A DNA stretch of 64,000 nt, from positions 38,068,001 through 38,132,000 of the forward strand of contig JBITNC010000002.1 in NCBI GenBank assembly GCA_050084985.1. Reading direction: 5' to 3'. The notes under the pieces are model-generated. The model ran no database searches. It worked only from the letters and a program-made list of their open reading frames with translations, and was not told where the DNA came from. Source of the stretch: Nageia nagi. Its lineage: Eukaryota; Pinophyta. The position numbers and the translations under genes were made by a program. Positions 1-12,900 of this stretch are shown here, piece by piece (position 1 is the stretch's first letter; every line of letters starts with the position of its first letter).

Positions 1-3000
1 CAAGGCACTTATTGAAGCATGAGGAAACTCTTAACAATAAAGGGTTGATTTCTTCTCCTAAAGATAATAATGTTGCTCTTAGAGCAACCAAAACTTCTTT
101 CAAGAAGAAGTTCAACCATTAAAAAAAATCTTACCCTTCTTCCTCTAAAAGGGTTGAGAAAATAGGTAGTGGCTACAACAACAATAGGAACAACAGAAAT
201 AATAACCACAGCAACAGGAACAAAGGCAACAATAATCACTTCAAATAAAGAGATGGAAAAGGTAAAGCAAATACTCTTTATCTTAAAGAAAAGTTTGATG
301 GTAATTGTAACTATTATGGCATTCAAGGTCATAAAGAAGTTGATTATTACAAAAATAAAAGAGAAAAAAAGTACAAAGGTAATGGAAATTTAAAGAACTA
401 CAAAAGAAAAAAATACTTATGTTGGTTTTGCTGCAGCACTCTACTCTATGTCTCATCCTTTTTCATCTGAATGGATTATTGACTTTGGTTGCACTAATCA
501 CTTATGCTTTGAAAAGAAAAAGTTTAAGAACTTTCACAAGTATAATAAGGATGCGATTGTGATAGGTGATAACTCTACCTTTGAAGTTCAAGGAATTAGG
601 AGTGTGTTAATTCATGGAAAGGTTCTTGAAAATGTTCTCTATGTTCCTAAGTTAAGAATGAACCTTCTCTCCATGATCCAAGTTGTTAAAAAAGGGTACT
701 CTTTTGAGTTCGACTCCTAATCCTAGTGCATTAAGAAAGGACTTACCATTTTGGTTAAAGGATTAATGAAAGATAACTTCTACATTATGGATCAAGTTCC
801 ATCAAAGATGTGTCTTACTTCTAATGTGTATTCTAAAGGTAATCTTTGGCATCATCATTTAGGGCATCTTAACCACAAGAGTATTTAAGTTATGAAAGAC
901 TAAGAACTTATGAAAGGTTTACCTTCAATTTCTCCTTCGATTGGTCTATGCAAGAAGTGCATTCTTGGTAAGATGCATAGACAAAAGTTTGAAAAAGATA
1001 AGGCAACAAGAGAATCTCAACTTCTTCAACTTGTGCATTCAGATTTGATGGGTTCATTTCAAACTAAGTCACTTGGAGGAGCATCTTACATCTTGACCTT
1101 CATTGATGAATTTAGTAGGATGACCTTTGGGTATCCACTTGAGTATAAGGATCAAATTTTTGAGAGTTTTAAGGTTTTTAAAGCCTTTGTTGAGAATCAA
1201 ATTAACCTTAAAATCAACATGTTGAGATCAGATAATGGAGGAGAATATAATAGTTATGAGTTCAATGATTTTTATGCTAAGTATGGAATCAAGAGGTAAT
1301 TTAGAATTCCATACACTCCTCAGCAGAACGATGTTATCGAATGAAAAAATAGAATAATCATGGAGATGGCTAGATGCATGTTGGGTAATCTTCCTAAGTT
1401 CTTATGGAGTGAAGCTATGAGGACTACTATTTACATTTTAAATAGTTGTCCCATAAAAGTTGTTCAAAGTAAAACTCCTTTTGAGGTATGGTCAGGAAGA
1501 AAACCTAACATTTCTCATCTTAGAGTGTTTGGTTGTGAAGCTTTCTCCTACATTATTTCTAAGAAAAAGAAGAAGTTAGATAAAAGAGTTGAAAAATATA
1601 TCTTTGTGGGTTATGACAGTCAGCATAGAGGCTACAAGATCTACTCTCCAACCTATAAAGTAGTGTTTATTTCAAATGATGTAAAGTTCAATAAACTTCT
1701 TAAAGAATCTGCTTCTAATAAGGATGTTGATGATCCAAAGGACTCTTTAGTTGCTCTTAGCTGGTTGGATATTGATGTAGATAAGTCACCTTAGGAATAA
1801 AATTCTCTAACATAAAGGGTAATAAGGAGCATGACCTTGAACAAATCCTTAATTACCAAGATTGATAATAACCATGAGCCCTCAACCTTCAAAAAAACCT
1901 TCTAAGCACGAGTGTTGGATAGAAACCATGAAAGTGGAGTATGAGGTGCTTATGAAAAATAAAACTTAGGACTTAGTTCTTCATCCTAATGATAAGAATG
2001 TGATTACTAATAAGTAGATCTACAAGGTCAAATTCAATTCAATTGGAGATATTAAGAAATATATGGCAAGGTTAGTAGCTAAAGGTTTTGCTCAGAAATA
2101 CAATTTATGAGGAAACCTTTACTCCCATGGCAAAGATGCCTACTATGAGAGTTATCCTTGCTCTTTCTACAGCTCAAAGATGAAAAGTTTTTCAACTTGA
2201 TGTCAAGAGTGTATTTCTCAATACTGACTTAGATGTGAAAATCTTCATGAATCAACCAGAAGGGTTTACTATGGAAGGCAAAGAGTCCTTTGTGTGCAAG
2301 CTAAAGAAGTCTTTGTATGGACTTAAGCAAGCACCTTGAGCTTGGTACAAAAAGATTTCAAGGTACTTTGCAAACATTAGATTCTTTAAGTGTTTTTCTG
2401 ACTTCGATCTATATGTGCTCAATCAAATAAAAGATGTGGTCTTGATTCTCCTTTATGTGGATGATCTTTTGATTATTGGGAACAATGATGAAATCATTCA
2501 AGAGTACATAGCCAAACTTAAGGTAACACTTGAAATGATTGATCTTGGCCTCTTGCACTACTTTCTTGGAATGTAAATGTATCAATACAAGGATTGTACT
2601 TACCTTAAATAATCTAAGTATATATCAAACATCTTGCAAAAGTTTGGAATGAAGGAGTGTAGATATGCTGCAATCCCAATCTTTCCTGGAATCATTATTT
2701 TTTTAAGCTCCAACTCTCAGTTAGCTGATGCTATAGCTTACACATAATTAATTGGTAGTTTTTTGTATTTGACTATATCTAAGCCAGACATTACCTTTAC
2801 AGTGAATTTGATGGCACAATTCATGCAAAAACCATATGTTGAGCACCTCAATGCTATTAAACAAATATTGAGGTATGTTACAAGGATTAAATATCTTGCT
2901 CTTAAGTATTCCAAGTTACCCTTATTTGTTCTCTCTGGATTCTCAGATTCTGACTATGGGGGAGATAGAGATGATAGAAATTCAACCTCTACGTATGTGT

Positions 3001-3420
3001 TTAGCATTGATTTAGGTGCTATCTCTTGGGATTCCAAGAAGCAACCTATTATTTCTCTTTCCACCATAGAAGCTGAATATCATGCCATGTCTATTGCAGC
3101 CTAGGAAGCCATTTGGCTAAGGCATCTTCTGGAAAAATTAGGTATGAGCACGGTGGCTCATCTTTGATCTCTTCAAATTATCAATCAGCTATTTCTTTGG
3201 CTAAGAATCTAGTATTCCATCAGAGAATAAAACATGTGGAAATCCATGCCCATTTATCAGGGAGCAGGTTCGTGATTACATCATACACCTGTAGTATTAT
3301 CCATCCACCTTGAACTCTACTGATTTATTCACCAAGCCCCTCCTGAAAGCTCAATTTTATAAGCTAAGGGATTTTATCAGGTTGGTGAAGTTACCCTCAA
3401 GAGGGAGTGAAGTTTGAATT
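1..3420 (+). pseudogene. Decayed Ty1/copia retrotransposon polyprotein (gag end to RNase H)
   Basis: The domain order is that of a Ty1/copia Gag-Pol polyprotein. A degenerate CCHC zinc knuckle lies near 310-345, with its second and last Cys read as Tyr. The aspartic protease follows at 448-720, with active-site DSG read as DFG. Next come the GAG-pre-integrase HHLGHLN region (850-880), the integrase core (910-1794; HSDLMG, RSDNGGEY, then the terminal part), the reverse transcriptase (about 1900-2580; YVDDLLI near 2455) and RNase H (2763-3313; STIEAEYHAM). Several in-frame stops and frameshifts break it, for example near 887, 902, 1297, 1342 and 3101. The 5' LTR and most of gag lie left of the window. 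Nothing here is likely to be translated as a working polyprotein. Confidence 0.93.
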
Positions 3421-4450
3421 CTTGTGTTGAATTCATGTTTGTGATGATAACTTCACCCCTAGGAGGATTTTGTGTTGTATAGTGTTGATTTTGTTGTACA
3501 CCTTCATGGTAAGTTCACTCTACATGAGGAACTTGTTGTAAAAATTGGCCAATCTTACACTATTTAGTTATCCATATGTGAGGAACTCTTATGTGTCTTT
3601 TGGCACTATTCAGTTATCCATATGAGAGGAACTCGTATGTGCATACTCTATTTTTTGGTCAATCTAGCACTGTTCAGTTATCCATATGTGAGGAACTCTT
3701 ATGTGTCCTTTGGAACTATTCAATTATCCATACGTGAGGAACTCATATATGCATGCTCTATTTTGTAATGATAATCAACACATGTTTTATATACAACAGG
3801 TGACTATAAGTTTTTGGCATGGCATCTTCGTGATGATTTATAGTGCACCATTGATCAGTTCATGATGGCATTTATGTGATTCATATATCCTTGTTGATAT
3901 GAATATGATGCATCTAACTGATTTTGTTATTTAAGTTGTTGATGACTTGTAGGTTCCTTTGAGATTGCAGGTTACTTACCTTAGGTATGTAGGCTCTTGG
4001 AGACTCTTCATGACTTCCAATTGGATTACTACTTCATGTACATTGAAACTGGTTGTGGTTAATGATTATATTTGATAAATATGTAAAAAGTTCTCATCTC
4101 TATTGCATCTATTTGGATGAGAACTCTCTTACTTTCTCTTCTTCTTCTCTCTTACTTACTCTATCCCAATATTTCATTAAGGGGAGTGTTGGAATGTGTA
4201 ATGCATTGTTGTAAAGGTTGTATTAGGATTCCCACAATAACTTTTAGGATCTTCAAGTGCGTAAATAAATAATAAAATAACTTATCCTATGCTTGGGAAG
4301 AATATGTCCCACTTTGGGCCTCAAAATGTGGGTCTGTTGGACCATTACTTTTCTATCCCAAGTAACTAATAATGCAAAAATAAAATATTTACAAAGGGAA
4401 TAGCTAGGATCCTAAATTTATTTAATTTTGTTCAAAAGGGGATGTTACAC
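3400..4450 (+). mobile_element. 3' non-coding end and LTR region of the copia element
   Basis: The pol frame peters out near 3420 beside a purine-rich AAGAGGGAG stretch (about 3398-3406), a candidate polypurine tract. A second purine tract (AAGGGGAG) at 4179-4186 directly precedes TGTTGGAATG, a typical copia LTR start, and a TTACA end is found at about 4449. I cannot decide whether the LTR is about 3408-4175 or about 4187-4449, because the partner LTR is outside the window. The stretch holds a 110-bp compound tandem repeat (see the separate entry). Confidence 0.5.
3555..3770 (+). repeat. Fourfold motif repeat in the copia 3' region (110-bp compound period)
   Basis: The motif AGTTATCCATATGTGAGGAA recurs, slightly varied, at 3566, 3612, 3676 and 3722. 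Spacings of 46, 64 and 46 bp show a two-part unit of 110 bp present twice. It sits where LTR regulatory sequence is expected, so it may be a promoter or enhancer repeat of the element. That role is inferred. Confidence 0.75.
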
Positions 4451-4478
4451 ATCTCTTGAGATGTTAATAGCCTCAAAC

Positions 4479-4975
4479 TTATAAATTTAGATTACTATAA
4501 TTGATATGCCATAACCAACTCTTATTTTCAACAACAACATGAGCAACACTACCCCCTTGTCCTCCAAATTTTAAAGGAAATAATCTTTTGCTAGTCATAG
4601 GAATAATAGAAACAAGTATATTACTATGGTTCTTATCATAAATGATATCTCTTATCCTCAAAAATTAGCTTGTAGTTATTTTACATAATCTTCTCTATGC
4701 TCAACAAATTATGTTTCAAATTTGGTGTGTAATAGATGTCATGAAACTTTTTCATACCTTCTCTTATGTTCACCTCCATTACACATTTGACATCCACCTC
4801 CAAAGATTTTTCATCTCTAAGCTTGATATTGGATTTGAATGAATGATCCAAGCAAGAAAACACATCCTTCTTTCCAATCATATGATTGAAACATCCAAAA
4901 TCAAGAATCCAAGTTTCTTGAATATTCTTATCAAGCCCTAATCCTCTACGGTTGGCTATTACACATGAACAACTA
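4479..4975 (-). pseudogene. Antisense copia protease and GAG-pre-integrase fragment
   Basis: Read on the minus strand, about 4920 to 4681 encodes a copia protease segment: WILDFGCFNHMIG, then FHDIYYTPNLKHNLLS. A GAG-pre-integrase remnant, WLWHINYSNLNL, follows at 4479-4520. Stops interrupt it. The active-site triad DSG reads DFG, as in the element at 1-3420, but the two sequences otherwise differ, so this is a second copia insertion. Neither LTR can be matched to it. Confidence 0.8.
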
Positions 4976-4979
4976 TGAA

Positions 4980-7050
4980 CCTACAAAAATTATCACAATA
5001 CTACTTAGTAAATTATTACAAAGATCCACACATATGAATATAAACCTATAATCAAATAATTATTTAATACTAAATGAAGAAATGAATAAAATCATTAACA
5101 ACGAAGTACAATCGCTAAACAAACCAAAATTGATAGACTAATAATTTATAATATGACGAATATGTCACAAACAAGATGGCAAACTCAAGACAAACTATAT
5201 TGTGTTGTATACCAATGGAAAGGTATTGAAACCAATTTTCTAAATATGTATGGAAATTTATAAAAGGAGATATAAATATCTATCAATTCTTAATTATATG
5301 AAACACTATTTATGGTGACCAACGAACATTTTCAAAGTATAAATACCTCACAAAGAATGGGATGTTGTTATGGGGATTCTTAACAAAAGTATAGAGTGTT
5401 ATATATTGTTGAAAAATTATTGAAATTATATTTCTTATGATGGATATATATTTTTAAATGTATCGGTATAACTCTAACAATTCTTGGAGACACAAGACAC
5501 TATCATTAACAATTATGGAAATGATAGAATTATAGTCTCACAAAAAATAGTTGGTGTGTTGGTGATTCTCAAATAAATTATGGTATGTTATATATCATTG
5601 GAAAGGTATTGAAATCATATTTCTAATGAGACAATACCCATAAAATTTTTAGATTTTTAATTGAATTTATAATCCCTGAAAGATCATGGATTTTTGATAG
5701 AAAATCTAGACTGCATGCATAAAAATCACATACAACTTTTGGAACAATTTTCTCTATTGCATATTATGGTAGTTCATTATAGAATGTTAAAATGGGATGA
5801 ATTTACTCTATTCTCAACTTATACAAATATTCTAAATATTTTACATGAAAAAAGATCACTCTACAACTGTTACAAATAAAATATTCCTACAATATACATA
5901 TTCTACTATTACAAATGAGGGACATATTTGTTTTGCTAACTTAGAAATGCAACATTTTTAGCATCATATTCCAACATAATTGATATATATTTATTAAAAA
6001 AAGCTAATTTTTTTATTTTTCATCCTAATTCTATTAAAATAATCATTAAAAAACATATATTATGTATATATTGATCTCTGTACAAGTTTTAATATATCCT
6101 ATAAATAAATGACTATAAAAGGACATCAAGAGACTTTCTACTTGCTTAATCATTGGTAGTAAATTCATATGAATTTATTAATCATAAGTAATAAATATAT
6201 GTGATCTACTTTACAAATATTAAATATATAAATCTTAAAAAATACTCCTTTAAAGTAATCCTCAACATGAAGTTGACCATGAGTGTACTCCCTCTATCAG
6301 TATAACAAATGTAAAGTTACAACATATACTCTAACATCACTCGTAGACTTTACAAATGGCATCCATGTCTATCCTTGGATTTTTAAGGGGTAGCCATGTC
6401 CATTTATCTTTTGCACCAATAAACATTATCAACATTAGTAGAGTTGATCAATCCATTAACAACATTATTCGATGTATCAATGTTTTGCATCATCACTTTT
6501 TCTATCTCAATCATGAATTTCATATTATGAAATTATACATCTGTAATGATTCTTAATTAATCATCCTCTTTTTTTTTTTTAACAAATTGATCTTAATATA
6601 ATAATGGCTACACTCCCCATTTCTATATAGGGGTTCTCTAATATAGACCTCTTTTCGTAGCTTAAGCATTTCTTTCTTGCTTTCCAAGTTAATTTACATC
6701 TTATGAGTTGGAATAAAAAAATATTCATTATAATGTTAAGCTACAATTTCCCCAAATCAGTACATAACTCATAAGGGTAAGAGACCTAGGTAAAACTTCT
6801 TGTATTATGCTCAAAATTCCATTACCTAAGTTAACAAATATTAAGTAAGGTATTACAACTATTCTAAATGAATTCATTCATTCATTTATTTACAATGTCA
6901 TTTCATCTTCATATTCCTTGATACATAACAAGTAGTACAAGTTCAACCTTCCCAATTAAGTTAGTTTTTGACATTGTAGAAATTGTCCTTAAATTTTATC
7001 CTTTACTTATTAAATATTTTTTAACCATTAAGATAATAAAGCTAAGTGAC
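4980..7050. other. AT-rich stretch without recognisable genes
   Basis: Only short, low-complexity reading frames occur here, and none resembles a known protein. Homopolymer T (about 6568-6582) and AT-rich sequence dominate. The stretch is upstream flank of the helicase gene and probably old repeat debris. Confidence 0.6.
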
Positions 7051-7052
7051 AC

Positions 7053-7072
7053 ACACTAATTTCATTCAAAGG

Positions 7073-7117
<45 letters not shown>

Positions 7118-7149
7118 ATATATATAAACCCTTTGAATGAAATTAGTGT
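7053..7149. repeat. Perfect fold-back palindrome with TA-repeat core
   Basis: The left arm 7053-7077 (ACTAATTTCATTCAAAGGGT within it) and the right arm 7125-7149 are exact reverse complements over 25 bp. The 47 bp between them are almost pure TA repeat, itself self-complementary. The whole 97 bp can extrude as one hairpin. It could be a small fold-back element or the product of hairpin-mediated duplication. Confidence 0.9.
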
Positions 7150-7154
7150 ATAAA

Positions 7155-9630
7155 AAACCATGGATAAAGAGATAAATCTTTATATTACTTTATCAATGAT
7201 TTTACATCTTCATGTAAATCATATACTTGAACAAATAATATATGATAGTATAATACCAAATCCTTTTGGTATAATAATTGAATAACAATATTTCATAATG
7301 AAACATGATTCATGTAAAGCCTCCCAAGTATCTTCCAATTTGAAATAGAAGGTTAAGCTTAATGCCTAAGCATTTTTACAATGTCATGATGGTTTTGAAA
7401 GCTTATGCATAGATCTCATGCAATGATTATTATCAACATGTACACATATACAATAAGTCAAAATTGCATTATAAATATCCTTTCAAATAAAAAATTTATA
7501 CCTCAAAAACTTTAATTCCATAATACTTTAATTTCATAATATACCAATTCATGCCTTAGATTATCTATATATTTTTCATTTAATAAAATATTCTTGCTAT
7601 ACTCTCAAATGTGTCTCAAATCAAAATATATATTTCAAGAAACAAAATAGCCTTTTAATTCCATAAGTCAACATAACCTTTCTTGCAAGAATTAAAGATA
7701 ACCTTTTTTTTTTAATATTTACAAAAATCATATATCAAATATACTTATCTATATAAATCAAAGTATCATTCCTTTTTTATTAAACCATTTTTTCATATTA
7801 TCATAAAAATAAAATATCCTTCTCCTTTTAAGAAGAAAATACATTTCCTTACCATAATAAACCAAAGTATTCTTACATATATTTTATATGCAAAAGTATA
7901 ATACCAAAACATTAATTTGAAAAGTAAATTCCCAACTAGCCAAATTAGTTTGATAAATGTTGATGAAATATTAACACAAAGAATAGTGAAATTTTATTAC
8001 TTGTTTTAGTAAAATCCCAAAGTCTTCTTATCCTTTTCTGTTAGAAAAGATTGCATATGATTTATGCTTTCAATAGATTAAGGATTTAATGTATTTTCTA
8101 ATTCTTTTGCAAACTCTTATGAAATGTTGTTAAGTTTATTCCTTTAGTTTAATTTTTATAAGTATAAAAATAATATTTTTTTGCAACTTAGTATAATATT
8201 GATAGCAATTGGTAAAACCAATATATGGAAAATAGAATTGGGTGGTAATTGGTAAAACCAATCCATGGCAAATATGTTAAAGCTTCTTAGAAATAATTTG
8301 ACTTGCAAGAGAATATTGAAAAAGAACGCTATGCCATCATTTTTGAATGAATGAATATATCCTATGGGATTCCTTTTACCTTTGAATAATTAAAATTTTA
8401 GAATGGTAAAGACAAAGAAAAGAAGCGTATAAGTTCGTTAAAATAATGGATTAGTTTCAAAATAAGAGTACTTAATTTTTATACTTCTACTTATAATTGT
8501 TCATAAATAGAATCACTATAATATTTGAAAAGAGGATCGTGAGGGGATTTGTTAAGGAGGAGTTTCAAAAGTAGATTAGGAGCATATCATGTTATGGTTT
8601 TAAACATTAGCATTTGATTGATTATCCATGTTTTAGACTAAGTCTACTAGTTGATTGTGAATATCTTATTAGGATTAATATGTGATACTAATATGAGGCA
8701 AGAGAGTGGTTAAATCAAAGTTACAAATATGATTAATTTATTGTATTTAATTGTTCATATGATGGACCTCGAGTTTTAAGGCCAAGTCACCTTTTTTATT
8801 TTGAAAATTTCATAAGAAAATATAAGATAGTCAGGTTAACTAAATTATTTTATGTAAAATTCATCTAATTGAAATTAAACTACTTTTGCCTAAAAGAAGA
8901 GGGTATAATTACATATTCTTTCGTAAACAATAAAGCTAAGTACAACATAAATAAATATTGAGTGGCAAAACAACTGATAGTACATGTAATAATTATATGC
9001 ATATAGAAAACTAGAAGTTATGATATTCAATTTCTTTCTAATTATGGGTGTGATGCTACATTAAATATGAGGTTATTTTGTGCTCTAGATCAATATGTGA
9101 TACGGTCCTAATAAAGTATAGTGCAATCTTCAAAATTATAGTATGTTTATATGTAAGACGTACTAATACCTTCATATCTTTTTTAATCAAGGAATTGAGG
9201 TGTGTACTTACCCAATCACTTCAAACAAACATACTTCTTTGTTAAAAAGGTCAATGCTTGCCTTATATTTATGTCCTTGAAAAATAAAATTAACAAATTA
9301 CATAAATAAAAAGAAATAACCATATAAAACTATTTAAACAATACTTACCAATATTAATAATGTTTGATCATATGCTATGACAATGAATCATTCATGACAT
9401 TTTATAATAATGAAAAAGAAGAAATACATTTCTATTTATTAAAAACATATTCTCATCTTTATTCGTATTAAGAGACTATGCTTAAATACCTAATGATAAA
9501 TGTAACTCTTAACTTTATAGAAATCTTAGTTAGATAACAAAACCAATCCTACACATTGATCTTAAGATTATCCAAAAAAAAAATCCTAATTTTCAAAATA
9601 ATAAAGATAGCTTATGCAAAGTAGAACCCT
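7155..9630. other. AT-rich upstream flank, no gene seen
   Basis: No reading frame of convincing composition is present on either strand. Minor direct repeats occur, such as ATTGGTAAAACCAAT(A/C)CATGG near 8208 and 8248. The last few hundred bases should contain the helicase promoter. Confidence 0.55.
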
Positions 9631-9632
9631 TC

Positions 9633-9640
9633 TATAAATA
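9633..9640 (+). promoter_or_regulatory. Candidate TATA box of the helicase gene
   Basis: TATAAATA lies 38 bp upstream of the chosen ATG (9678). A start of transcription about 25-30 bp downstream of the box would leave only a very short 5' leader, so either the leader is short or an upstream start is used as well. No other core promoter element is evident. Confidence 0.45.
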
Positions 9641-9677
9641 CTCTCTAGATTGTGTTGGAATTTGGACAGAGTGAGCA

Positions 9678-9994
9678 ATGGCCAGCTGCGCCGTAGGAGG
9701 AGCTACCTCTCTACATCTTCAACCCCGATGCCGATGCCATTGCTACCCTTCTTTAGCTTCCTCTTCTTCCAATTATGTTTATGCTATTCCTCATTTTCTC
9801 ACCAGAATCCCTGCATGGCGCCCTATAACTTCCGTAAATTTTCCAACAATTCGAAGATTACAGTCCTTTATTTCCAATTCAAATTCGGCTGACATTAAGG
9901 TCGAGAAGCTTCCAGATGATCACTCCCCGCAACTGAAGAGGAAAACATTGAGAGAACTCTGTGGGAATGCTGTTCCTCAACTCATTTTGAGAAG
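9678..9994 (+). CDS. RH58: RH58-like helicase exon 1 (transit peptide and start of mature protein)
   Basis: It encodes 105 codons plus two bases (intron phase 2). The N terminus [20 protein letters not shown] and the following 50 residues are rich in Ser, Arg, Pro and Thr and poor in acidic residues, as in plastid transit peptides. Mature sequence probably starts near [24 protein letters not shown] is the usual lead-in to the Q motif. The donor is GTAAGC. An overlapping frame from 9650 has no such features and is a shadow. Confidence 0.88.
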
Positions 9995-12900
9995 GTAAGC
10001 AAACACGCTTTCATATATTTTGGTACAGATATATTTTGAACTGTAGGTGATTTTTATTAGGGTTATATCTAACCGGTGTAGGTTTACTGTACTTTGTGTT
10101 TTAGCTATATTTTTAGTACTTTATTTATATGTCAGTGGCAGACATTATATATACCAGAAGAAATGTTTTTTTTTTGTTTTCAGAAGGGCCATGGAACATC
10201 AGTATATCCTTGGTTATTGATTCTTTACCTTGCATAAGCTTAAACAGACAGATAAAATATCTATATTTTTTTAATTTTTTGATTATAGCTATTATTTTGG
10301 CCTTATTTGGAATAGGATTCAATTTAGCACAGGCACTCATTAAATAATAATCTTAAAATTTGAGACATTGCAAAGTTAATACTTCTCCTGTCATCGTTTG
10401 TTCAACAAGAATTTAAATTCAAAGAAGTTAAAACAAATAATCCTAACATGGGTCCTTGCATGTGAAAATGTATGTGATTCAATGTAAAGAAATAAAATTG
10501 ACTTGAAGGGGCCTGGCCTGATGGTCAACCCATGTAAATGAAGAAGCAGGTTTCAAATCCCTCATGCCTTATAGAATCGGAGGGTCTGTCGTGCAAGCGC
10601 CACCGGTTATGCTAGAGGTTATAACGGCAGCAAAGAGCAAGATTTGAATCCACGATAAGATGGAGAATAATGTAACTAGTTACTGATTCTTTAGTAATGC
10701 AAACTTTATGTATTATAAATAAGGTAAAAAACATAAAATCATCATGCAGGAGAGAGGAGATGCTTGACCTCACACAACTTTGCCTGACCCTTTCTGATCT
10801 AAAGTGCATCCTAGGAGTAGCTAATTGCACATAATACACACACTTGTGTGCACATCACTCTTTGTGCCATTGCTCACTTTTGCAAAATGAGGAAAAACTC
10901 AAATCCACAGATGTAATCTGCTCAATTCCATTGGAGATGTTTATTTTTCTTAACTGCTCTAAGCTAGTTATGTGATCATGTGTTGAACTTCCTCAGTGAA
11001 ATTTTAGAGCCCACTGACCAGCCAAATCTTGAATGCAGGACCTTCTCAACACCAGCACAGGTGCTTTGCCATAGAGCCACTGGCCCTTTTGTTCCTGCAT
11101 TTTTTAATAAAGGAAAATGTTTCAGTTGAATTTTAGGCCTTTATTTTTGTGTTTGATGTTGGTCAACTCTTATGCCAGACACACTCAACTTATGGGAATA
11201 CATGAGTTTTAGATCTTCGAGATACGGTGCTTACGATTAGCAAGTCCAGGCTGAATCCTCTTGAAACTAGGTGTAATCCCTGTATGACTTGGTTCACTCG
11301 CTGATGATAACCAGCGCATATGACCTGTTGAATTCCAGCAGCTAATAAGTGTAGTTTTTAGAGCTCCAGATTTTATAGTCTCAATGTAGGAAATTAAGTT
11401 TTGGAAAGACTTCCAAGAGTTTGCAATATTTGACTCTACAAAGGTAAAGGTGTGAATGATATCTCTTTTAATTATCTTCCTGGCGGCTGGTTTTGCCACA
11501 AAAAGTAGCAACTATAACATAGATAATATCTAGTTATGTATTGGAAGAAGGTTGTCAAGAAATTTATTACTTATCAATATTGACTAAATTCAGAAAAAAT
11601 ACCATTTTGGTCTACCTGCCACATGGAGTCCGTTATATTTTGTGCTTCCCTTATTAGAGACATGGCCTTAACACCGATGTTGGCACTACATACCTTTATT
11701 TCAACAAAAATGGCAGGAAATAACGTATAATTGTAGTCAGAATTAAGACACCAGGAAAACTTCTGTAGCATTTGACTCAAAAAAAGCTCATACTTACGGG
11801 AAGGGACAAAACAAACAAAAACAACATATTTCACCAAAAATGTTTTTTATCTGTCATCAAATTTGATATTTTAATATACAAATTTAAATTTTTTATAAAT
11901 AATAGTTAAAAATTGCTAACTTAACATCAAATACATGTTAAAAACTGGAAATGCAGTGTTTTATATCAATAGAGACATTACAAAATGTCAACAGTTAGTG
12001 TCTTAGCAAAATACAACTACAAAATCTATCTAATCAGCCTCTCATAGACCCTTCGCCTTTAGCCTTTGCCCTTGGCCTAAATGACATTGCTTTGCACTAG
12101 TTGCTCTCTTGTGGCTTTTGCTGTTCATTGTGCTTGTTCATTGCATGTGCCTCTTCCTTGTCAATGGATACAATCTCTTGTTCCAAGGCCTCAAATTCCT
12201 CCATGGTAAATATGGGCTTCTCCTCCTAGTGATTTGATATTTATTAAGACTTTAGATGAATGGAATCTAGTCCTAGTCTTTGCGGTTGGATTATAGAATT
12301 TGTTTATTTCGAAGCCTAAGGTTCTGAGTAGTGTTAGTAGAATTGACCGTTAATCATCAAAACTGGGTCAAAATTGAGATAGTAGGGCAAAATTTTTTCT
12401 TTTGAACTGATTCTGATTTCTTTTTTTGGCTGATCTTGTGAGTTTTTGGACAGAATCTCAATTCTGATTTTTTGAAAAATCTCGATTCAATCTTGTTCTC
12501 AATGGAAAAATCGGCAATTTTTGATAGGCAACGGTAGTGAGGTTAAAAACATGAAATCTCACTCATTTTTTACATTTTCTTCCAACCATAAATAGAGAGG
12601 AGCTAGGGAAACAACAAGAACCCGGGCTAGAGCAACAAAAGGAAACAAAGAAAAGGAAAACAAAGACAATATAGATAAATGTTTTGGTTAAGATTTTGTT
12701 TTGTCAAATTGGAAATCTTTGATGTATTTTGGTCCTTGGAAATTCAATATTTAATACAAAACTCTATAATTTTTAATGTTACGTTATGTTTTCATTTGTG
12801 TAGTATGTTATTTGATATGGAATGTTATCTTATTTAATATGCAAGATAGCTGAAAATGATTTGTTTCAATGTCAAATTGGGAAAATTCCTTGGTTTTTCT

